A stretch of DNA of 64,000 nucleotides, from NCBI RefSeq assembly GCF_030272615.1, contig NC_081410.1, positions 566,823,152-566,887,151 on the forward strand, written 5' to 3'. Shown piece after piece: positions 56,756-64,000 of the stretch. This DNA comes from Cryptomeria japonica. Lineage: Eukaryota; Streptophyta; Pinopsida; Cupressales; Cupressaceae. The translations under genes and the position numbers were made by a program. Position 1 is the first letter of the stretch. Each line of letters begins with the position of its first letter. Below the pieces are notes generated by a model, which did no database searches, was not told the origin of the DNA, and saw only the letters and a list, made by a program, of their open reading frames with translations.

Positions 56756-58079
56756 AATAGTAGTGATACATAATCATAGTCACCCAAAAAGTTTGAGATA
56801 AAGCAATAGAGTGTTATCGAATCAATAATAAAACAAGAAGGAATGGATGATCCAATTCAATATCATTATCAAGTACAATATAATGTTTGAAAGAATATAA
56901 TGAGAATGGAAAAGACCCATCAAATTATAGGGCTACAAGTTTAGTTATGCATTAATAATATTTTTTCTACATGTTCTCATGAATTAATCTTTTCTGAGGA
57001 AATAATAAAAGAAAAAAGATAAAGTGCTAGCGATCAAGAGATGGATTTAATTCATCAAAATAATACAGAATAGATGGTATCATTATTTTTTGGTAAATAA
57101 GACATCAATTATAAATGGGTATCCAAAATTATGATAATTTTAACTTGTCCTTATTTTTTATTTAATTATATTATAAATTAGTAAAATGGAAGAAATTCAA
57201 AATATGTATTGAAGTTACTATAATATGAAACTAAAGGTTATCTTTCTAGTGTTGTCATTCCCAATGAATGTTGTTATTTAAGATGAAATAAATCTCATTT
57301 TCTCTTTTGTAGTTCTATAACTTTTGTGCGGTGTAAATAATGCATGGTTGTGACACAAATATCTTGGATGCTATAATTTACATGCATTAATAGTCTAGAT
57401 ATGGAGTAATTTTCATTTAGATTTATGAGAGAGTTGTTTTAAATGGTAAAATGGGCATTATTCTTTTATCTTTAAAGTTTCATCTAGTTTAGGTTATTTT
57501 TTTTTCCTTTTAGTTTTCTTAATTTTAACTAAGCTCTTTTAAGGAAATGATTGGGGTGGGACCTTGAATCGGATAGGGCACTTGATCCTATTTCAATAGT
57601 TTCAATTATATGTTGATTTAATGTTTCAAGGTTGAGAAATTATTTATAATAGATTACTTTACCATGTTTCAATAGCTATGATTATGTGTTAATTTAATCT
57701 TTTATAGACATGACCTCAATAATGTCAGTATTGATTATTAATACTCGTAACTAATGAAATATATTTCTATAGGTTTAAAAAATAATAAACCATTAGATTT
57801 GAATTTGCTTACCAATAATACATGATTTCATAATAATTATTTATTTATGAGAATGGGATAACGCTTTAGGTGTTTTTGCATCAAGGTAGATCTAAGAATG
57901 AATTTTCCATTTTGAAGCTTATCATGCCTATTCATGAGCCCTATTTATGATTTATACTAAAAATGATGAAACTAAAATGAAATGAAAAAATATCACATCC
58001 AATTGATATGATAACATTATGAAAAGAAAATAACTTATTTCTCAATGCTTATCTTTGATATGATTCCCTTGAGAGAAAT
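56756..58079. other. AT-rich sequence, no gene seen
   Basis: Possibly old retroelement sequence continuing from the Copia fragment. No domain can be assigned. Confidence 0.5.
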
Positions 58080-58640
58080 TGTCAATGAAGAAATATCTAA
58101 CTCTCAAGGCACAATCACATAAACACTATAAATGAGATTATAATGGGTAGTACTCATAGGTATATGAATACTTGTTTCATAAGCCCATAACACATAACAA
58201 AATTGAGTGTACCAATCCTTACAATGTTTATTGATATTTTTTAAAAGTTTTCTGAAAGTTTTTATTAGAAGCTTTGACTTGACCATTTCATTGAGGATAT
58301 TATGGTGTAGAGAAATGATGTTGAATGTGAACTTTATCAAGGAAGTTATTATTAACATATTTGTTCTTAAATCATGTACTATTATTAGAAAAAAAAATAG
58401 AAGGTAAACCAAATCCAATAATAATATCATTAAGAAGAAGTTAAGAAATTACTTTAGTAGTCATGGAATGAAATGGAATAGATTTGACCAGATTTATAAA
58501 GAAATCGGTAGCAATTATAATAAAAGTATACCTTTCTTAAGGAGGAGATATTCTTTCATAAAGTGCAAACCCCACATGGAAAATGGTTAAGTAACTACTT
58601 TTGCACTTAGTTCCTAGGTAGACGCATGGATACAATTGCT
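58080..58640 (-). pseudogene. Gypsy integrase fragment
   Basis: On the minus strand, text such as HHNILNEMVKSK, TFRKLLKNINKHCKDWYTQF and VLWAYETSIHIPMSTTHYNL matches the end of the plant Gypsy integrase core (the NG.VE..NK.L...L.K.......W...L...LWAYRT.......PF.LVYG pattern). It is heavily decayed. Confidence 0.65.
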
Positions 58641-60340
58641 ACATTGTTTTTGGTTAGCATAAAATAGGTTTTGAAGGGGCCCTGAAACCCTTTACAACAA
58701 AGAGCTATCAACAAAAAATACACTGGACTACTGGCAAAAAACCATAAGTTTTAGAAAGGACCTGAAACCTTCTGGAATTACGGGTCCAGATCCCAAAATA
58801 AAGGCTGCAAAGGAAATAAAAAAAAAGCACAATAGCTACCACACATAAAACACCAATTTCCTATCAAGAATACAACATTACAAATATGGTTGACCAAACA
58901 AACTATTTAAAACAACAACCAAAATGTCAAAAAACATAGATCAAGGGTATATCGACATCCTTAGCCAACCAAAAGGGTTTTCCCAAGCTCCCAAAACCTA
59001 TAACAACTTCTCTGAGCCATAGCAAGCCAAACCTAGGCCTAACCTAAAACAATAACTTGCCAAAATGGGCCCTTGAAAAATTTTAGTATCTAGTCTGTCC
59101 CTAGCAAGAATTTAAAGAGACATGGGGTTTTTTCAGGCTCCCTCAACCTTGAAGGCGAGTTTAATGAGGCTCCTAGAACTAGACGTAGGGTTTCTCTAGG
59201 CTCCATGAACCATTAAAATGAAAAGAAAAAAATCCATAAAGATAAGCACTAAGAAGAAAACTAGATCTAGAGAAGAAATAGGAAAAAGCCAGATACCCTC
59301 AGCCATACATGTGGGTTTAACTTGGCTCCCAAAACTAGAAAAACCCCAAATCATAACAAAATAACTTGAAGGAACCAACTAGGAAACAAAGTTTTGTAAA
59401 GGAACCCATAAACTTTCACAAATAAAAACAAGATGGTTTTTCCAAGCTCACTCAACCCAAAAAAAAACTAGGAGACTGGGATTTGATAGGGAATCTAGAC
59501 CCTTTTATGAAGTGCATGTCCACCTCAATAGGGCATGAAATAAAGTAGACAAAAAGCCTAGAATGTCCACTTGTAGTTGGTAGAGTCCAAACCATTGCAC
59601 CACACGTTGAAGTCTCCACCTCAACAGGAGAAAGGGCCACCTCAATAAGGCAAGGAGGAAAGAAGACCAAAATCCTTGAGACACCTCTCATAGTCCAACA
59701 CAGAAGAATCCTCTCCACCTCTAAAGGAGAGAAAACCATTAGAAAAAAAGAACCAAAAAACCAAGGAAGTAAAGCAACAAAAACCCCCTCCAAGAAATAG
59801 CTCATTAAAGAACATAGGGGTTACTCACACCAAATCAAACACAAAAACAAGAAGCATAACCAGACCCTGCTCCAAGCATCCAACAATCGCAATGAGGCCC
59901 AATCACCAACCAAAGACAACAAGCACATAAAAGGCAGAGACGAAGGGAAAAAAATACCAAAGCTCCCTACAGCAACACTATTGCACACAAACACATCCAA
60001 CCATTTCACACCCACATCAGCTACAACATAGGACACCCATGGAGAAAGTGAAACACTAAGAAAAGCACATGGCACTACATAATAGAAAATCCCAGTGTCC
60101 GTCGAAAATCCAAGAAGAAAAAAGGGTCCACCAAACAAACAAACAAAAAGGTTCCCTTGGTCAAAACCCAACCAGCCACTAGCGATGACCGACCAAACAC
60201 CTATGAAATCCGACCCTACACCAAGCTGTAACCTGCCGTCTCCATCATCATCTTTAAAAAAAATATCCTCCTCCCCTAAAGAAGCCCTAGACCCAGCACT
60301 CTTGTTGCTTCCACTCCCGATCTCCATCTTGATCACATCT
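58641..60340 (-). mobile_element. Family B-type repeat, third copy
   Basis: The left edge (ataaaataggttttgaagggg then ccctgaaaccc on the plus strand) is the same 3' terminus, reversed, as at 9670 and 37.7 kb; a second internal echo (aaggacctgaaacc) lies near 58757. The two minus-strand ORFs here (59452-59805 and 59821-60336) are hydrophobic and Ser/Phe/Leu-rich without a recognised domain. I treat them as noncoding element sequence. Confidence 0.45.
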
Positions 60341-61097
60341 ATTTTAAAATTGCCACATTGTTGACATTAGGGACACCTTTTATTAACAAAAGGAATCTTT
60401 TTCCATATATTTCCAATAATAGACCATAAAAAATTATTTTTGAACCAAATATTAACCACCAAAATGGTCCCCAGAAGAAATTGAATGGCATTCTTCAAGG
60501 GCAATAGTGATCTCTAATTATTTTATACAATGAAGAAGAAAACCATTATACATCTTCAATAAAAAATGTTATAAAGATAATGCAACATGCAATAAGATTG
60601 CATATAAGATCTTGAACATTCTTTGATGCAAGATTTGGGAAGGTATGATCATGTCCAAATATTAGATTATATGGGAGTACCATTCATTAGCATCTATATT
60701 AATGTAAAAATAAATCTTAGAATAGGTATCAAAAATAAATAGTGAAGTGATATTATGAATAATAAATTGGTAATGCATAGATGATTTTTCAAGGGATATA
60801 AGAGAATAAATGCTTGTCATTGCATCTGTATGTCAATTATATTTTCATGGAATCATATCTATTGTGTAATAAGAAGTCCTTTTATAGTGATAAGGCTAAG
60901 TCACAGTATTGAAATAATTTATTTTGTTTTTCCTTATAAGTTCTTTTGACTTATTTTATAATCGACTATGAGATACCAAAGACATGCAAGTGTTGAATTT
61001 TAAGAGATGAAGTCGCAAACAAAATAGAAATAATGGCTTTTTGATGTTCATTGTAGTTACACTTCAACCAAATATAATTTTTAACAACAAAACCTAT
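60341..61097. other. AT-rich spacer
   Basis: No gene recognised between the family B copy and the second family C repeat. Confidence 0.55.
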
Positions 61098-64000
61098 ATT
61101 TCTTGAAAAGTCGAGGAAACTTGATTTCAAGGCTCGGAATGGTTAGGTCATAAGCCATTGATTTCATTTTGGGTTTGTTGTTTAGTGTTGTTTCATGAGG
61201 GGTTACAATGTCTTTATTTTGGATTAGTAATGTAATGAACTAAATTATAATATTAAACTTTAATTATGTATCATTTACCTACTTTTGGACTCGAACAACC
61301 TTCTTTTTTAAAAAAAATTACAAAAGAATTGGATAAATAGAAGAATTTACTTCTAAATTATAGATTCTAGAGTGTGTAAATCTTGAAAATATGAAATGAA
61401 AAGATAGTGAATCTACACTTCACCATAAAAAAAATTACAATTTCATGAAAATCCATGCTATCTTTAAGATTAAGAAACCATTAATAAGTGAAACAGTATA
61501 ACACACTAGAAATTGCTCACATACAACTATGTATTCACACATCAATAGAGGTACATTTTCTTATTTTCTTAATGGAAATGACCTTGATATTTTTAAATTC
61601 CATACTTTGTGAAGGAAATATAAACTCAAATTATACTATTAAAAACAAATCAAAAAAATTGAACCAAAGAAAGTAGCTAGCTTTTCTTAAATCAAAACCA
61701 TATACATAAATTTTTCCCAAGTAGCAAACATAAATTTATAGATACAACAAAGAAAAACTAACTAGGTCAATGTGCTTCTACGAGTCTTTCTCCCCAAAAA
61801 TGTTAGAGACTTTTTTATCTCTTGTAGATTCCAATCATTTGTGTGATTTTAACAATTTTCTTTATCAATGTCGTGATATCATGTTATGAATACAGACTTG
61901 TAACCCAATTACTAAAGTACAAATGTCAAGGCAAAATATGGCATTTGAAATTTTTTCATTTTCAAAATTGTCCACTAAGGACCAATTGATAATCTAGGAT
62001 TCATATGAATATTTTCTTTTTGTGATATCTTTATCTCTCTACTAAGTAACATTCTCATATCTTTGAGTTGTATAATCCATTTGGGTTAAATCCCTTATGA
62101 ACTGAGAACTTGGCCCATTTTTTGGGTTGGCTACGTAGTCAATCATTCCAGCATTTCTCAAATTATTTTACTATCCCCTCATCACTATTGCAAATAATTT
62201 ACTCAATTAAGCCTTCCATGAGGATTTTGATGTTAATTTTATCCACGATTTGATTTTAACCTGCTCCACCATTTCTCCGCACTTTTTCTATAACTTTCCT
62301 GATTTAATAATTGTGCACCTTACTTTGGTCAAAACTCCGTATATCCATTCATCTAAAATTTTAGCCTTGTTCTTCAAATCATTATGGTGTTCACTTATTC
62401 CTTGGCCATCAATACTGGGTGTGATGGTATTTCTTGTTATGTTTTCCCAAGCCAAACAATCCTCTTAATAAAATGGATCAATTGATCGATGTGATTTTCC
62501 TTTATTCCTTCAACTTCTTCTAGTGTTTGCAGAGGCTATCCTTGATTATTTCTAATCCTTCCATGGTCATTCCAGGGCCATCAAATCTAGAAGGTTTTCC
62601 CAATTTTATGGTGGTAACTTAAAAAAATTTTATTGTAATGCTTTGCGGGTCTTTATCTACTATTGGTTTTGTAACATGCAATTATTTCTCCCCCTTTGCA
62701 CTAGGATGAGTGGTAAATTTAAACTTGGGCTTTCTTCCATTCCTTGCTACCTAATGGGCTCTTAATAAACTATTTAAGTCTAAGGAAACCAATTCTACTT
62801 TAGTCTCGGGTTGCATTTGATGTTGTATCCAGTCTAGTACTTGTTTTGGCTCTATTATTTCTATTTTTTTACCACTTGACATCTCTTTATTTATTATCCT
62901 TGTTTACTTATTATTCTTGATCTTTGAACAATGCCTTAGCCTTATTAGCTAACATCTGATCATGGTTGTAGATTTCTTCTATATCTTTTTCTATCCTCGC
63001 CATTTTAGATACATACTATCCTATTCCAAGAAGCTGGTCAGGTTCAACTTTTCTTGTTACTAACTTTTCTAGCCCTGAGGCTTCTTCCATTCCACTTCCC
63101 TCACTATTTCCATCTTCTTTTTAAGGAGGATCTTCCTAGTTTAGCCCATCTTTTCCTCCTTCAGGCAAGATTTGTTTCACCTTCATTTGACTCTTGCCAA
63201 GAGTAATCAATGGTTCATCTTCCTTATATTCAATTAACTCCATAGATTAATTTTCACCATTTTCTTCTTATTTTTCTTCAATATTAGCATTGTTTTCCTC
63301 ATCTTCCTACTCATAAACTATTGTTGGTGAAGTTGGTGACTTTTTTCCTTTTTGATCCTACATTCACTTTAGTATTTCTCTCAATCTCAACATCTCTATA
63401 CCCTAATGATTCTATTGTCTTGGTGTCCATGAAAACTCCTTTCTCGGCATGTATGATCTCATCTAGGAATAGTCTTCACATTTTTTTTAAATGATGCACT
63501 ATCACTCACACATATTCATGTATTTCTGGGGATTTCCCTTTATTTGGTTGTTATATGTTTCCTCTTTTTCTTGTACTATATATTTTAAAATTACCTAATT
63601 CATTTCTTGATACAATTTGATAATATTTGGCTAATTGTTTTCTTTATTTTAAGCAAAATCATTCCCATTATATTTTACTCATCACATTGATCATAGATGG
63701 AATCAAATCAAACAAGCTTCCTATAGGCTATGCCACTAATATTGATATGGCTCTCATCACCTACATAGCTTTTATAGTCGTCAATTAGATAAGAGGTTGT
63801 CTAGAAGTGGATGCTTGACTAATATAAGTTTGAATAGCCCGATCTTGTGGATCTGCTATTTTTCTTCTAGCCATTTGATTCAAATTTGGGTCAATTGTAA
63901 TTACCAAGCTTAATTTCTACACACAAACTAAAGTATAGGTAACCTTTCTAGCCCCATTTTATAATAGTTGTGTATGTATTCACCTCTCATAATTAGAGAA
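61098..64000. repeat. Large direct repeat, copy 2 (family C)
   Basis: Same orientation and order as 1-2943. The start boundary is unknown because copy 1 begins at the window edge. The sequence left of 61098 cannot be compared. Confidence 0.9.
62340..63874 (-). pseudogene. Decayed unknown ORF in family C repeat, copy 2
   Basis: The ATG at 63874 opens MARRKIADPQDRAIQTYISQ, two amino-acid changes from copy 1 in this stretch, and runs into the same early TAA. Shared later text (for example the GIGEYVSKMAR region, here disrupted) and different additional breaks show both copies descend from one coding element. Family not recognised. Confidence 0.45.

Noticed and set aside
59452-60336. Two minus-strand ORFs of 117 and 171 residues as host genes
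   Set aside because: Hydrophobic, no domain, no intron or promoter evidence, and they lie inside a repeat with a family B type 3' end.

Overview
This window looks like a gene-poor stretch of a large plant nuclear genome. A gymnosperm (conifer-type) origin is my best guess, from the AT-rich and heavily nested, decayed retroelements and from gene families seen in conifers, but the species cannot be fixed from sequence alone. I see no convincingly intact protein-coding gene. Almost everything recognisable is transposon, repeat or broken gene.

Layout. 1-2943 is one copy of a large direct repeat whose second copy is 61098-64000; both run off the window and both carry the same decayed minus-strand frame. 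3321-5928 is a 1.3 kb tandem duplication. 7841-8646 holds a cluster of tRNA-like (SINE-like) modules. 8784-8940 resembles the upstream region of the pectinesterase relic at 40.3-41.8 kb. 9670-10410 is a 5'-truncated copy of a repeat with a coiled-coil/membrane ORF (family B). 15.2-25.06 kb is a nested block: an LTR of family A2 is split by a complete 8,022-bp minus-strand LTR element (A1, 16940-24961) with equal 1,159-bp LTRs, 5-bp target duplications, primer-binding site and polypurine tract. A1 encodes a coiled-coil/zinc-knuckle Gag-like frame and a separate frame of about 1,116 codons (ORF-X), with no protease, integrase or reverse transcriptase visible. 25.1-30.6 kb is the 3' half of a plus-strand Ty3/Gypsy element that carries an antisense plant mobile domain (PMD) gene between pol and its 3' LTR. 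30.66-35.2 kb is a second ORF-X element (A2, plus strand), followed by a LINE RNase H domain and another family B ORF (35.2-37.7 kb).

38.46-39.79 kb is another tandem duplication. 40295-41766 is a pectinesterase pseudogene with frameshifts, nonsense codons and two internal deletions. 42141-48760 is a short-internal (TRIM-like) LTR element whose 3' LTR was split by a 5,038-bp Ty1/Copia element (42264-47301) with 465-bp LTRs, a perfect 5-bp target duplication and a nearly complete but stop-ridden polyprotein. 49169-50433 is a two-exon gene of the mpaB/rubber-oxygenase (DUF2236) family; in the simplest splice model its exon junction reads TAG. 51.5-56.1 kb is an internally deleted plus-strand Copia element with a 505-bp tandem duplication at its 5' LTR and a 42-bp hairpin minisatellite before its 3' LTR. 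56.1-60.4 kb holds Copia and Gypsy pol fragments and a third family B copy.

The most interesting material is the ORF-X family, carried by two different LTR families in opposite orientations; the antisense PMD cargo in the Gypsy element; the RNase H-then-extra-ORF order of family B; and a stop-codon spectrum dominated by TAG in A1 that fits decay of methylated CAG sites.
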